The notes beneath the pieces are model-generated. The model did no database searches, was not told the origin of the DNA, and worked only from the letters and a program-made list of their open reading frames with translations. A stretch of 64,000 bases of DNA from Nibribacter roseus (GTDB taxonomy: Bacteria; Bacteroidota; Bacteroidia; Cytophagales; Hymenobacteraceae): NCBI RefSeq assembly GCF_042662225.1, contig NZ_JBHSYQ010000003.1, positions 1,922,001 through 1,986,000 on the forward strand, read 5' to 3'. Positions 8,857 to 17,449 of the stretch are shown here, in pieces. Numbering within the stretch: the first letter of the stretch is position 1; the number at the start of each line of letters is the position of its first letter. A program made the position numbers and the translations under genes.

Positions 8857-8885
8857 CCCTTTTTTCCTAAAAACAGGCTATAAAC
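8850..8885. repeat. Family P palindrome, copy P3 (overlaps a stop codon)
   Basis: The first T-tract (8851-8854) contains the last codon and the T of the TAG stop of the AAA ATPase gene. The arms AGCCCT / AGGCT are complementary. The repeat therefore supplies the end of the reading frame. Confidence 0.75.
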
Positions 8886-8977
8886 ATAAAGTTAAGCGCC
8901 CGCACCAGCCAGTGCCGGGCGTTTAACTTTTGGGCATGTGCGGGAGTATAAACTTACCTAAGAACAACCTCTGCCAC

Positions 8978-9712
8978 ATGGAAAAATTCCTGCTGACCCT
9001 ATTGCCGCTACTTGGGCTGATGATCGTGCACCTGTTTGGGCATAAATTAAAGTTTCTGGAGGGTGTGCCGCGCAGTTTGTGGCTTTCTGGAGCTGGAGGG
9101 GTGTCAGTGGCCTACGTGTTCTTGCATTTGTTTCCGGAGCTTCAGGAGGGGCAGGAGCACCTGCAAGAGGCTGCCGAGAGCCGAGGGTTATCTTTTCTGA
9201 AACACCACATGTACCTGATGGCTTTGGTGGGGCTGGTGATTTTCTATGGAATGGAGCGCTTGGCCATCAAATCAAGAGATGGCGGCAAGGGAACTTCAGA
9301 TGATACCCCGCCCTCTGTTTTCTGGATACACATAGGCTCTTTTGCGGTGTACAATGCACTGGTAGGTTATCTTCTGCACAAGCGCGAAGAACAGAACGTA
9401 GAAGAGGTATTGTTTTACTTTGTTGCCATGGCCCTACACTTCCTGGTCAACGATTTTGGATTGCGCGAGCATCATAAAAAGCGTTACCAGCATGTAGGCC
9501 GATGGATTCTGGCCTTAGCACTATCTATAGGTTGGGGAATTGGGCTGGCGATGGAGATTTCAGAGGCGGCTACAGCTTTACTGTTAGCATTTTTGGCAGG
9601 AGGGGTGGTGCTTAACGTACTCAAAGAAGAGCTACCCGAAGAGCGGAAAAGCCGTTTCTCTGCTTTTTTAGTGGGTACTGGTTTATATGCAGTGCTGCTT
9701 CTTCTACTTTAG
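8978..9712 (+). CDS. ZIP-like integral membrane protein
   Basis: 244 residues from the ATG at 8978, with about seven to eight hydrophobic helices. The segment HLFPEL (50-55) following a glycine/serine-rich helix, and histidines in MALHFLVNDFGLREHH, resemble metal-site helices of ZIP family transporters, so a divalent cation transport role is plausible. The canonical HxxPHE-type motifs are only partly present, so it may be a distant or non-transporting member. Between helices 3 and 4 a charged loop carries SRDGGKG. Monocistronic by position; a heptamer-array hairpin follows. Confidence 0.6.
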   Translation: MEKFLLTLLPLLGLMIVHLFGHKLKFLEGVPRSLWLSGAGGVSVAYVFLHLFPELQEGQEHLQEAAESRGLSFLKHHMYLMALVGLVIFYGMERLAIKSRDGGKGTSDDTPPSVFWIHIGSFAVYNALVGYLLHKREEQNVEEVLFYFVAMALHFLVNDFGLREHHKKRYQHVGRWILALALSIGWGIGLAMEISEAATALLLAFLAGGVVLNVLKEELPEERKSRFSAFLVGTGLYAVLLLLL

Positions 9713-9713
9713 T

Positions 9714-9819
9714 AAATGATTAATGACCAATGAATAATGAACAATGAGTAATGATTAATGTTTGGTCTTCTCTCCAAATTGATCATTACTCATTAATCAT
9801 TGTTCATTACTCATTATTA
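9714..9819. repeat. Inverted pair of ANNAATG heptamer arrays
   Basis: Left arm 9714-9760 is built of ATTAATG, ACCAATG, AATAATG, AACAATG, AGTAATG. Right arm 9783-9819 is the same vocabulary on the other strand, in a different order. A short TTTGG...CCAAA stem lies in the middle. The right arm contains the stop codon of the cyclophilin gene. It lies between convergent genes and probably serves as a shared 3' hairpin. Confidence 0.8.
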
Positions 9820-10275
9820 AGCCTCGTTTACCACAATTTTCTCAATGCGGTCGCCTTGGCGGATATCATCAATCACATCAAGACCTTCTACCACTTTACC
9901 GAAGCAAGTGTGGTTGCGGTCTAAATGAGCAGTGTTGTTGCGGCTGTGGCAGATAAAGAACTGCGAACCGCCGGTGTTACGTCCGGCATGTGCCATAGAC
10001 AACACACCACGGTCGTGGTATTGGTTTCCGCCAGTCAATTCGCAATCAATTTTGTAGCCTGGTCCGCCGGTGCCCGGCATTCCTTTAGAACCCTCACGGG
10101 AATTAGGGCAACCTCCCTGAATCACAAAGTCAGGAAGAACACGGTGAAAAGAAAGGCCATCGTAGAAGCCTTCTTTGGCCAGTTTAGTGAAGTTTTCAAC
10201 AGTTTTAGGGGCATCTTGCTCGTAGAATTCTACTTTCATTACGCCCTTAGCGGTATGGATTTCTGCGGTTTTCAT
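9817..10275 (-). CDS. Peptidyl-prolyl cis-trans isomerase, cyclophilin type
   Basis: 152 residues from the ATG at 10273-10275. An in-frame extension to 10479 exists, but it runs through a palindrome and lacks homology-like content, so it is rejected. The single cyclophilin domain shows FHRVLPDFVIQGG (43-55), the GSQFFICH stretch near residue 107 and LDRNHTCFGKV. No signal peptide: cytosolic proline isomerase. A -7-like word (TACCTTTG on the minus strand, 10354-10361) lies about 80 nt upstream of the start. Confidence 0.92.
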   Translation of the reverse strand: MKTAEIHTAKGVMKVEFYEQDAPKTVENFTKLAKEGFYDGLSFHRVLPDFVIQGGCPNSREGSKGMPGTGGPGYKIDCELTGGNQYHDRGVLSMAHAGRNTGGSQFFICHSRNNTAHLDRNHTCFGKVVEGLDVIDDIRQGDRIEKIVVNEA

Positions 10276-10415
10276 GTAAAAATGTGCTAATGTAAAAATG
10301 CTAACAGTGCCAAATTGCCGTTTGTTCAATTCAAACCGGCAGCTTTGGTGCTGCAAAGGTACGGAAATTTTGTGGCCATACCTGACCTGTGCCAGCCCGT
10401 GGTTTGATGTCTTCC

Positions 10416-10451
10416 ATTTTCGCCCTGTTTTTGAAAATTCAAGGCAAAAAC
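10416..10451. repeat. Family P palindrome, copy P4
   Basis: ATTTTCGCCCTG ... CAAGGCAAAAAC; lies between the divergent cyclophilin and Nudix genes. Confidence 0.7.
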
Positions 10452-10563
10452 AGCAAAATATATAAGCGGTGCCATACAAATGATATTGTACTGGAAGCTT
10501 TTGCCTGAAGAAACAGTGTCAGGACTTCCTCTAAGTTAAGCAGCTGTATTATCTTGCCAGACA

Positions 10564-11118
10564 ATGGAGTATCTTGAGTTATTTGACGAGGCGAATTTAC
10601 CGTTAGGGCAACTGCTGCCCCGCCGGCAGGTGCATGAACAGGGGCATTGGCACCGAACAGCGCAAATATTTATTTGGCATCCGCAGCTAGGCTTTCTTTG
10701 CCACCAGCGTAGCAAGTCCAAAGACCTTTTCCCTAGCCTTTGGGATGTCAGTATTGGAGGTCATTTGAATCCGCATGAAACATACCTGAGTTGTGCCACT
10801 AGAGAGCTGAAGGAGGAACTAGGTATTGAGGCAACGCCGCAGGAACTTCACCACATAGCTACCATGTCTATTGATGGGCAAGATGTAGTGGCGCAGTTAC
10901 TGGATCGTGAGCATGCAGGTATTTTTCTTTACCAAACCAGTTCAGAGGCAACGGCTTTTGATTTTCAGAAAGAAGAAATTGAGGAGGTGGCGTATTTAAC
11001 AGCAGCGCAGTTGAAAAAAGATTTAACTAGTAAATCTTTTTCCAGAACTTATATTCCATTGCAGCAACAGTTTCTGTACATGCTCCACTTGATAGAGGCT
11101 TATCTGCAAAAGCAGTGA
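10564..11118 (+). CDS. Nudix hydrolase, isopentenyl-diphosphate isomerase-like
   Basis: 184 residues. The Nudix box is seen as GGHLNPHE followed by RELKEELGIEA around residues 62-85. The N-terminal pattern (YLELFDEANLPLG, then WHRTAQIFIW) is that of the group annotated as IPP isomerase-like Nudix hydrolases. These proteins are small cytosolic pyrophosphohydrolases; the actual substrate (nucleotide, isoprenoid diphosphate or other) cannot be told. It is convergent with rsgA, with palindrome P5 in the gap. Confidence 0.87.
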   Translation: MEYLELFDEANLPLGQLLPRRQVHEQGHWHRTAQIFIWHPQLGFLCHQRSKSKDLFPSLWDVSIGGHLNPHETYLSCATRELKEELGIEATPQELHHIATMSIDGQDVVAQLLDREHAGIFLYQTSSEATAFDFQKEEIEEVAYLTAAQLKKDLTSKSFSRTYIPLQQQFLYMLHLIEAYLQKQ

Positions 11119-11169
11119 CTGAAGGCATAAAAATAACCTTGAAATTCTTCTTGAAGAGCTATGTGAGAC

Positions 11170-11205
11170 GTTTTAGGCTTGTTTTTCTAAAACCAGGCTC
11201 AAAAC
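11170..11205. repeat. Family P palindrome, copy P5
   Basis: GTTTTAGGCTTG ... CCAGGCTCAAAAC between the convergent Nudix and rsgA genes. Left and right inner blocks both contain AGGCT, so here the T/A tracts are better conserved than the pairing. Confidence 0.8.
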
Positions 11206-11218
11206 AGCGGCCACTGAA

Positions 11219-12142
11219 TTAGCGGTGGGTGTCTTCGTCTTGCAGCAGGCTGAGGTAACTCTCGTAGCGCGGTAAGGCAATTTTTCCTTTTTTTACATCA
11301 GCCTGTACGGCGCAGCCGGGTTCGTTCAGGTGCAGGCAATTGTTGAATTTGCACTGGTTCAGGCGCTCCCGCATCTCAGGAAAATAATGCGCTATTTCCT
11401 CGCGCTTCATCTCCACTACGCCCAACTCTTTTATGCCTGGGGTATCTATGAGATAAGTATCTTCCTCAACCTTAAACATCTCGGCAAAAGTGGTGGTGTG
11501 TACCCCTTTATCAGAAAAAGCGGAGATTTCTGAGGTCTTTATCTCCAGATCTGGTACTAACACATTAACCAATGTGCTCTTGCCTACGCCGGAGTGCCCG
11601 GAGAAAAGGGTAATTTTCTCTTTGAGCAAAGCCTGAACTTCAGATATGCCTTGTCCGGTATGGGCAGAGCAGGGGTAGCAGGGGTAGCCAATGCCCTGGT
11701 ACATCTGCATGACCTGTTTTAGGTAGCCCAGAGACTCCTTGTCATACAAATCTATTTTGTTGAAGATAAGGGTGGCCGGAATCTGGTAGGCCTCAGCGGT
11801 TACCAAAAAGCGATCTATAAACCCAAAAGATGTTCGCGGAGAAACTAACGTTACTACCAGAAAAGCCTGATCTAAGTTAGAGGCCACTATATGGGCGTGG
11901 TGCGCCTTGTGGGTAGACTTGCGGATAATGTAATTCCGGCGCGGGGTAATGTCAGTGATGACCGCCTGCTGCTCGCCACCCTCATTCTCCAGAGTAACTT
12001 CATCGCCTACGGCAATTGGGTTACTTACCTTAAGCCCTTTGTTTTTAAACTTTCCGCGCAGGCGGCATTTGTACAGCAGCCCGTTTGCGTGGGAGCGTAC
12101 CAAATACCAAGAGCCCGTAGATTTTACAACTGTTCCTGTCAT
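11219..12142 (-). CDS. rsgA: Ribosome small subunit-dependent GTPase A
   Basis: 307 residues from the ATG at 12140-12142, chosen because it overlaps the kdtA stop as ATGA; an ATG 21 nt upstream is the alternative. An N-terminal OB-fold (TGTVVKSTGSWYLV) is followed by a circularly permuted GTPase with G4 FNKIDL, then G1 GHSGVGKSTLVN, then DTPGIKELG (G3). The C-terminal zinc motif is C-x4-CLH-x4-GC. It checks late 30S maturation by releasing immature contacts on GTP hydrolysis. Co-transcribed behind kdtA. Confidence 0.95.
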   Translation of the reverse strand: MTGTVVKSTGSWYLVRSHANGLLYKCRLRGKFKNKGLKVSNPIAVGDEVTLENEGGEQQAVITDITPRRNYIIRKSTHKAHHAHIVASNLDQAFLVVTLVSPRTSFGFIDRFLVTAEAYQIPATLIFNKIDLYDKESLGYLKQVMQMYQGIGYPCYPCSAHTGQGISEVQALLKEKITLFSGHSGVGKSTLVNVLVPDLEIKTSEISAFSDKGVHTTTFAEMFKVEEDTYLIDTPGIKELGVVEMKREEIAHYFPEMRERLNQCKFNNCLHLNEPGCAVQADVKKGKIALPRYESYLSLLQDEDTHR

Positions 12143-13395
12143 GCTTGGCGCGAAGGTAACCAATATTCTAATGCCGTTAGAATACGGTCTGTGGCGCCAG
12201 ACTGTTTTTGCAGGTATTCATAAGCCGCCTGCTTTATCTTTTCCCGCTTTTTTTGATCGTGATGTAGCTGCTCAAACTGATTGCTGAGATCATTGGTGCT
12301 CTTGACAGAAAAAGCTACGCCTGCCTCAATCAGGTCCTGGGCTTCCTGAAATTTGTTGTACTTAGTGCCAAAGAAGATGGGTGGCCCAAAGGCGGCTGGC
12401 TCTAAAGTGTTGTGCAGCCCTTTGCCAAAAGCCCCGCCTACATAGGCATAATCGGCGTATTGGTACAAAGCGGAAAGCATGCCTATGTTGTCTATGAGCA
12501 AAACTCGGGCATTGGCAAAATTTTCAGGCGTTGCCTCTGAAAAACGGACAGTGTTACCGTTAAAAGTCTTTTCCAAATCCTGCAATTCACTTTCTTTGAT
12601 TTCATGCGGAGCCACAATGAACTTTAGCTTCTGCAGGTGCTCTTGCATGAATGGCCGTAAAACCTTCATGTCTTCCGGCCAGCTGCTGCCAATTACCATG
12701 ACAGGAGAAGTGCCTTTGAATGTGGCGGCCACCGGAATTGGAGCCGCTTGGCTGGCATTCTGAAGTACCCTGTCAACACGCGTGTCGCCGGCGGTGCTTA
12801 CTTTAGTGAAGTTCACTCCTGATAAGAGAAGAGCGGAAGCTTGGTTTTGGGTGTATATGTGCGAGAACCGCTCCAAAATGCGTCTGTAAAAGGTTCCCCG
12901 CTTGCTGAAATATACCTGGTCTGGCCTGAAAATGGCCGAAACCGAAATCAGGGGTATGTGGCGCTTCTTTAAGGCTTTGGTGTAATGGTGCCAGAATTCG
13001 TACTTGATGAAAATTGCCAATTTAGGCTTCACCAAAGAAACAAAGCATTTGGCGTTGTGGTAAGTGTCAAGCGGGAGGTAGAAAATATAATCTGCCCCTG
13101 GGTAATTCTTGCGTAGTTCGTAGCCTGAAGGAGAGAAGAAGGTTAAGACAATTTTATAATCTGGGTACTTTTTACGGAAGCCCTCCATCAAAGGCCGGCC
13201 TTGTTCAAATTCTCCTACGCTGGCGCAATGAAACCATACCACCGGGCTGGTATTTGGTTTCATTTGATTGTCTATTTCTTCGAGAAGGTTCTTTCGTCCA
13301 TTAATCCACTGAGCAGCTTTGGTATGGAAGGGTGAAGCTAAGCGCAGGCCTAGTCCATAAGCTTTGATACCAAGGTTATATAATACTGTAGACAT
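12139..13395 (-). CDS. waaA: 3-deoxy-D-manno-octulosonic acid (Kdo) transferase
   Basis: 418 residues, family GT30. This inner-membrane associated enzyme moves Kdo from CMP-Kdo to lipid A precursor during lipopolysaccharide core assembly. An N-terminal hydrophobic anchor is followed by WFHCASVGEFEQG (catalytic glutamate region), the central VIGSSWPED motif, and a C-terminal GGAFGKGLHNTLEPAAFG stretch that binds the nucleotide sugar. It heads an operon with rsgA (4-nt overlap). A TATATTTG -7 word on the minus strand lies at 13467-13474. Confidence 0.93.
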   Translation of the reverse strand: MSTVLYNLGIKAYGLGLRLASPFHTKAAQWINGRKNLLEEIDNQMKPNTSPVVWFHCASVGEFEQGRPLMEGFRKKYPDYKIVLTFFSPSGYELRKNYPGADYIFYLPLDTYHNAKCFVSLVKPKLAIFIKYEFWHHYTKALKKRHIPLISVSAIFRPDQVYFSKRGTFYRRILERFSHIYTQNQASALLLSGVNFTKVSTAGDTRVDRVLQNASQAAPIPVAATFKGTSPVMVIGSSWPEDMKVLRPFMQEHLQKLKFIVAPHEIKESELQDLEKTFNGNTVRFSEATPENFANARVLLIDNIGMLSALYQYADYAYVGGAFGKGLHNTLEPAAFGPPIFFGTKYNKFQEAQDLIEAGVAFSVKSTNDLSNQFEQLHHDQKKREKIKQAAYEYLQKQSGATDRILTALEYWLPSRQA

Positions 13396-13609
13396 TGTAA
13401 GGGGACGTACTTAATAAAACAAGTAAGGCGATTTATACTTTTTTTGAACGGTATAGTAGCGCTGGGCAAATATACAGCGTAAAAGCGGTTATTTTAAGTG
13501 TCTGTTATTGCTTAGAATAGGATTTTAATAATAAGATAATCTTTGTGTGCCGTTTTGCCGGATAAATAAGCAGAACTGCTCTTTTTATTACTGATAACTG
13601 GTGTGAAAA

Positions 13610-13660
13610 GATACAAAACAAAAGAGCCTCTGTTTGGCAGAGGCTCTTTTGTTTTGTATC
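13610..13660 (-). terminator. Terminator hairpin downstream of the peroxiredoxin gene
   Basis: A perfect 23-bp stem (13610-13632 with 13638-13660) and 5-nt loop. The core GAGCCTCTG/CAGAGGCTC is flanked by AAAACAAAA/TTTTGTTTT, so both strands get a U-run. It sits 13 nt after the peroxiredoxin stop. Confidence 0.92.
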
Positions 13661-13672
13661 GTTGTAGTTGAA

Positions 13673-14302
13673 TTAGTGACCGGCTAAGTAGTTAGAAACT
13701 CCCTCGCGGGTAGCTTCCATGCCTTCTTTGCCTTCTTCCCAGTTAGCTGGGCAAACTTCACCCTTCACTTCAAAGTACTGCAGGGCATCTACCATACGCA
13801 ATGCCTCGTCAATGCTGCGGCCCAGGGGCAGGTCATTTACTACCTGGTGGCGAACAATGCCTTGCTTGTCGATCAAGAACAAACCACGGTAGGCTACAGG
13901 CTCACCGGTGAAGGTCATTTCGCCTTCGTCGTTATAATCATAATGACCAGCCAAAACATCATAGTTTGAAGCAATGGTTTTAGAAGTATCTGCAACCAAA
14001 GGATAGGTTACACCTTCAATGCCGCCACGGTCGCGTGGGGTGTTTAACCATGCCCAGTGTGAGAAGTGAGAGTCAATGGAGCAACCCACTACGGCCACAT
14101 TCTTCTTTTTGAAGTCCTCCATCCGATCCTGGAAGGCAATAATCTCGGTTGGGCAAACAAAGGTGAAATCCAGCGGGTAGAAAAAGAATACCACATGCTG
14201 CTTGCCAATGTATTGGGTCAAAGAAAAATCTTCTACAAACTCGCCGTCTACTACCGCGGTTGCGGTGAATGAGGGTGCTTTTTTACCTACTAATACTGCC
14301 AT
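13673..14302 (-). CDS. 2-Cys peroxiredoxin (AhpC/Prx1 type)
   Basis: 209 residues from the ATG at 14300-14302. Peroxidatic Cys50 lies in DFTFVCPTE and a resolving cysteine in GEVCPANW near the C-terminus, the arrangement of typical 2-Cys peroxiredoxins that reduce hydrogen peroxide and alkyl hydroperoxides in the cytosol. A C-terminal helix continues past the resolving cysteine. Monocistronic: a well-formed promoter upstream and a perfect hairpin terminator downstream. No ahpF or OxyR gene is adjacent. Confidence 0.95.
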   Translation of the reverse strand: MAVLVGKKAPSFTATAVVDGEFVEDFSLTQYIGKQHVVFFFYPLDFTFVCPTEIIAFQDRMEDFKKKNVAVVGCSIDSHFSHWAWLNTPRDRGGIEGVTYPLVADTSKTIASNYDVLAGHYDYNDEGEMTFTGEPVAYRGLFLIDKQGIVRHQVVNDLPLGRSIDEALRMVDALQYFEVKGEVCPANWEEGKEGMEATREGVSNYLAGH

Positions 14303-14381
14303 TGCTAATCTATAAGTTGATGAATTAATATTTAGTTGACCAGCCAAGCCAGCCTAACGGCCGCTTGTCTGGTTTCAGAGA

Positions 14382-14412
14382 CAAAGGTACAGAGGCATTT
14401 TTTACAGCGCAA
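14382..14412 (-). promoter_or_regulatory. Promoter of the 2-Cys peroxiredoxin gene
   Basis: On the minus strand: TTG (-33 type, 14410-14412), 20 nt spacer, TACCTTTG (-7 type TAnnTTTG, 14382-14389). This matches the Bacteroidota sigma-A promoter layout and lies about 80 nt upstream of the start codon. Confidence 0.6.
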
Positions 14413-14478
14413 CCCATGTCGTGAATACGGAGCCAATCTATGTCTGAGCACCAGCAAGGCATGGCGCTTATCAAAGTT

Positions 14479-14536
14479 GAAGAAGGTCTGTTTTAGGCTT
14501 GATTTTAGGAAAAAAGCGCTAAAACAAACCTTCTTC
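14479..14536. repeat. Family P palindrome, copy P6 with extended arms
   Basis: Core 14490-14525 (GTTTTAGGCTTG ... GCGCTAAAAC) is enlarged by GAAGAAGG / CCTTCTTC arms to a 58-nt hairpin that ends one base before the enoyl-CoA hydratase stop codon on the minus strand, so it may end that transcript. Confidence 0.8.
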
Positions 14537-15310
14537 TTATCTGCCTTTGAAGGTTGGCTTACGCTTTTCAATGAAAGCATTCATGCCTTCGGTTTGATCT
14601 TCTGAGGCAAATGTGAGGTAGAAGTTTTTGCGTTCAAAATGTAGACCTTCGTCCAGATGTGTTTCAAAGGTACGGTTTACAGATTCCTTGGCTAGTTTCA
14701 CGCTTACCGGTGCCAGTTGCGCAATCTGACTAGCAAGTTTAAAGGCCTCTTCCAAATAAAGCTCTACAGGAACTACTTTGTTTATGAGCCCGCACCGCTC
14801 AGCTTCTGTGGCCGAGATAAACTTTCCGGTGAGAACCATCTCCATGGCTTTGGCTTTCCCTATAGCCCTGGTGAGGCGTTGGGTACCACCCGCACCAGGC
14901 ATTACCCCGATTTTTATTTCAGGTTGGCCGAACTGGGCAGTCTCAGAGGCCACAATCATGTCGCAGGTCATAGCAAGCTCACATCCTCCGCCTAAAGCGA
15001 AACCACTTACTGCCGCAATAATAGGCTTCTTCGTTTTTTTTATCTGATCCCAGGTAGAAAACTGGTCAATGTTCAACATGTCAACGGCTGTTTTCCCAGC
15101 CATTTGTTTTATATCCGCACCGGCAGCAAAGGCACGTTCATTGCCCGTTATCACTATAGCTCTCACTTGGTCATTGTCGTCAAGTTCCTTAAGGGCGTCG
15201 CGCAGTTCCCCCATCAGCTGTAAGTTAAGGGCATTTAGCTCTTTTGGGCGGTTTAGCTGAATTAGAGCTACCTGCGGTCGGGCTTGTTCAGTTACAATAA
15301 TGTATTCCAT
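14537..15310 (-). CDS. Enoyl-CoA hydratase/isomerase family protein
   Basis: 257 residues from the ATG at 15308-15310 (another ATG 9 nt upstream is equally possible; the long in-frame extension further upstream looks non-coding). The crotonase fold is shown by LNRPKELNALN near the start, AFAAGADIKQM (first oxyanion-hole region), GFALGGGCELAM (second) with glutamates at the usual catalytic places, and GVMPGAGGTQRL. It hydrates 2-enoyl-CoA in beta-oxidation or amino-acid catabolism. It stands alone, so the pathway is not given by neighbours. Confidence 0.93.
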   Translation of the reverse strand: MEYIIVTEQARPQVALIQLNRPKELNALNLQLMGELRDALKELDDNDQVRAIVITGNERAFAAGADIKQMAGKTAVDMLNIDQFSTWDQIKKTKKPIIAAVSGFALGGGCELAMTCDMIVASETAQFGQPEIKIGVMPGAGGTQRLTRAIGKAKAMEMVLTGKFISATEAERCGLINKVVPVELYLEEAFKLASQIAQLAPVSVKLAKESVNRTFETHLDEGLHFERKNFYLTFASEDQTEGMNAFIEKRKPTFKGR

Positions 15311-15837
15311 AGTATTCATTGTTGAAATAGGTGTTTTAAGGCTAATTTCCTTAAAATAAGTAAAAAACAAATGTTTGGCAGTAGATTCAAGTTTTTTGGT
15401 GGCAAATAAGGCTAAGTAGCAGTAGTTTACGCTAAATTCTTGTGCCATGCGTCTTCTGTAGACGGTTTGATTAAAAGAGGAAGCTGTAACAAGAATGGCT
15501 TTTTAACGTAGAAAAAGCACTCTGCCTTATACATCATTTCATTCTTGAATAAAAAAGGAACTGCGCAGGCTCAAATTGCGACTGAAGCTTTTCTTGGCTC
15601 CTCCAAGGGCTAATCAATGGTTTCCTTTTACCTTAGGCGAGTTTTGTGATATCTAATCTAACCCTTCTTCTGAAGTGGCATTTAAATAATGTCATCTGAA
15701 GGGGAAGAGTTTAATTAATAAATTAATTTATTTAAGCTGGTTAGAGTGTAAAGTTGCTAATTCTTTACTCTTATATAGTTAGTTTATTGATATATTTGCA
15801 ATAACTGTTCAAACCTATACAAACCAATCCTATTCCT
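15311..15837. other. Gene-free 527-nt divergent spacer
   Basis: The spacer between the divergent hydratase and fructose bisphosphatase genes is AT-rich toward the right end. Apart from the -7-like word near 15791, I see no repeat copy, hairpin or RNA gene. Two ATTAATTTATT-type runs near 15712-15732 mark the promoter-proximal AT-rich part. Confidence 0.5.
15791..15798 (+). promoter_or_regulatory. Putative -7 element (TATATTTG) of fbp
   Basis: TATATTTG lies 40 nt before the fbp ATG in an AT-rich stretch. No TTG word is found at the right distance upstream. Confidence 0.4.
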
Positions 15838-16869
15838 ATGACTATCAAAGAAAACTTAGCGCTTCCGGTAGGCACTACCCTTGACCGGTTTATTATGCGC
15901 AAGCAAGAGGATTTTCCTTATGCCACTGGTGAGTTGTCTCAGTTGCTGCGTGACATTGCGTTGGCGGCTAAAATTGTGAACCGGGCTATCAACCATGCTG
16001 GCCTTACCGATATTGGCGGGGCGTATGGCAAGCAGAACGTTCAGGGTGAAGACCAGCAAAGGCTTGACATTGTGGCGAACATACGGTTTATCAGAGCTCT
16101 GCGGAATGGAGGAGAGGTTTGCACCATTGTTTCTGAAGAAGAAGATGGCTTAATCCAAACAGGCAATCACAAAGGGCGCTACATTGTAGCCATTGACCCG
16201 CTAGATGGTTCCTCAAACATTGATGTGAATGTTTCTATAGGTACTATTTTCTCTGTTTACCGCCGCTTGTCTGACCAAGGTGCAGACGGCACCATTGAAG
16301 ACTGCCTGCAAAAGGGTACGGAGCAGGTGGCAGCGGGGTACATTATCTATGGTTCCAGCACCATGCTAGTGTACACCACAGGTAACGGCGTGAACGGTTT
16401 TACCTATGAAACTTCTTTGGGTGAATTTTTCTTGTCACACCCCAACATCACTATTCCTGCTAAGGGAGAGATTTATTCAGTAAACGAAGGTGGTTTTCAC
16501 CACTTCCCGGCTGGGGTGAAAGATTACATAGAACTTTGCCGCGTACGCAACTACTCAGCCCGCTATATTGGCTCGTTGGTGGCAGACTTTCACCGTAACT
16601 TGTTGAAAGGCGGCATTTATATGTACCCTAATACGCAGAAGTCTCCACTTGGTAAACTACGTTTACTGTATGAGTGCAATGCCTTGGGCTTTATTGTTGA
16701 GCAGGCCGGAGGGAAAGCGTCAGACGGGAAAAACCGAATTTTAGATTTACAGCCTAATGAATTGCACCAGCGATGCCCTTTGTATATAGGGTCAAAAGAA
16801 ATGGTGGAAGAGGTAGAGGCTTTATTGATGCCCAGAAAGGTAAAAGACAGATCATTAGCTGCCGTGTAA
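15838..16869 (+). CDS. fbp: Fructose-1,6-bisphosphatase class I
   Basis: 343 residues, family length. It hydrolyses fructose 1,6-bisphosphate to fructose 6-phosphate in gluconeogenesis (cytosol). The metal site is plain: SEEEDG near 98-103 and the IDPLDGSSNIDVNV stretch at about 121-134. The sugar-phosphate binding NEG and RYIGSLVADFHR segments are also present, and KLRLLYECNALGF with its glutamate lies near the C-terminus. Likely monocistronic, with palindrome P7 and a bidirectional terminator directly after the stop. Confidence 0.97.
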   Translation: MTIKENLALPVGTTLDRFIMRKQEDFPYATGELSQLLRDIALAAKIVNRAINHAGLTDIGGAYGKQNVQGEDQQRLDIVANIRFIRALRNGGEVCTIVSEEEDGLIQTGNHKGRYIVAIDPLDGSSNIDVNVSIGTIFSVYRRLSDQGADGTIEDCLQKGTEQVAAGYIIYGSSTMLVYTTGNGVNGFTYETSLGEFFLSHPNITIPAKGEIYSVNEGGFHHFPAGVKDYIELCRVRNYSARYIGSLVADFHRNLLKGGIYMYPNTQKSPLGKLRLLYECNALGFIVEQAGGKASDGKNRILDLQPNELHQRCPLYIGSKEMVEEVEALLMPRKVKDRSLAAV

Positions 16870-16872
16870 CCT

Positions 16873-16905
16873 GTTTTCGGGCAGTTTTACGAAAAGTAAT
16901 AAAAC
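16873..16905. repeat. Family P palindrome, copy P7 (degenerate)
   Basis: Starts 3 nt after the fbp stop. The T/A tracts are kept (GTTTT, TTTT, AAAA, AAAAC), but the right inner block is shortened to 5 nt and no longer pairs. Its AAAAC arm lies inside the next terminator. Confidence 0.5.
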
Positions 16906-16944
16906 AGAAAAGCCCCGCCATTGGCGGGGCTTTTCTGTTTTATT
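16898..16944. terminator. Bidirectional terminator between fbp and the DUF5606 gene
   Basis: Two 23-nt perfectly complementary arms (16898-16920 and 16922-16944), core GCCCCGCC/GGCGGGGC, flanks AAAACAGAAAA/TTTTCTGTTTT. The right arm overlaps the stop codon of the minus-strand gene (16943-16945). Confidence 0.93.
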
Positions 16945-17449
16945 ACTTTGCCTTTTTCTTTGATGCTTTTGGTTTTTCAGCTTCCTCGGCTTCAGAAGTT
17001 GTAGAGGCTTCTGCTGTAGTTGTCTCTGGTTGCTCAGCCGGGGCTTCCTGCTCTTCAGTATAAGGCACAAACTGATTCACCAGCGAGTACCACTGTACTA
17101 GTTTTTTCATGTCAGAGGCGTACACCCTGTCTTGATCATAATCAGGCAAAACAGACTCTACAAATGCAGAAAGTTCTTGTGAGCTTGATTTTGCGTTTAC
17201 AGGTAAGTCGGTTCCGTATTGCTTTCTGATTCTGTCAAAAATTTCAGCAAGGGGCACGGTGTGCTCTGCATCATTGGTGTACATAGAAATTTCCTGCAGA
17301 ATAGAAACTCTGTTGCGGGCTTGCGCTACGCTTCTTACCGGCTTCTCGGCCAGGCTCTCTACAATAACACCGCTACGGGTGGGGGCAATAATCCGGTAAA
17401 GGCCGGGCATACCGGAAATAGAGGCAATCTCTTTCAGGTCAAATGGCAT
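16943..17449 (-). CDS. DUF5606 domain protein
   Basis: 168 residues. The N-terminal 130 residues are the Bacteroidota family DUF5606 (MPFDLKEIASISGMPGLY, then a strand-rich region with GVIVESL and the helical MYTND... part). The function is unknown. The C-terminal 35 residues are low complexity, rich in Glu, Ala, Thr and Lys, and end in KASKKKAK, so likely disordered. No signal peptide. Its stop codon is inside the shared terminator. Confidence 0.85.
   Translation of the reverse strand: MPFDLKEIASISGMPGLYRIIAPTRSGVIVESLAEKPVRSVAQARNRVSILQEISMYTNDAEHTVPLAEIFDRIRKQYGTDLPVNAKSSSQELSAFVESVLPDYDQDRVYASDMKKLVQWYSLVNQFVPYTEEQEAPAEQPETTTAEASTTSEAEEAEKPKASKKKAK

Noticed and set aside
10276..10479. 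N-terminal extension of the cyclophilin gene
   Set aside because: It runs through palindrome P4 and lacks signal or domain features; the ATG at 10273-10275 gives the standard protein.
15311..15448. N-terminal extension of the enoyl-CoA hydratase
   Set aside because: Upstream frame has no crotonase-like content; the ATG at 15308-15310 or 15317-15319 is the normal start.
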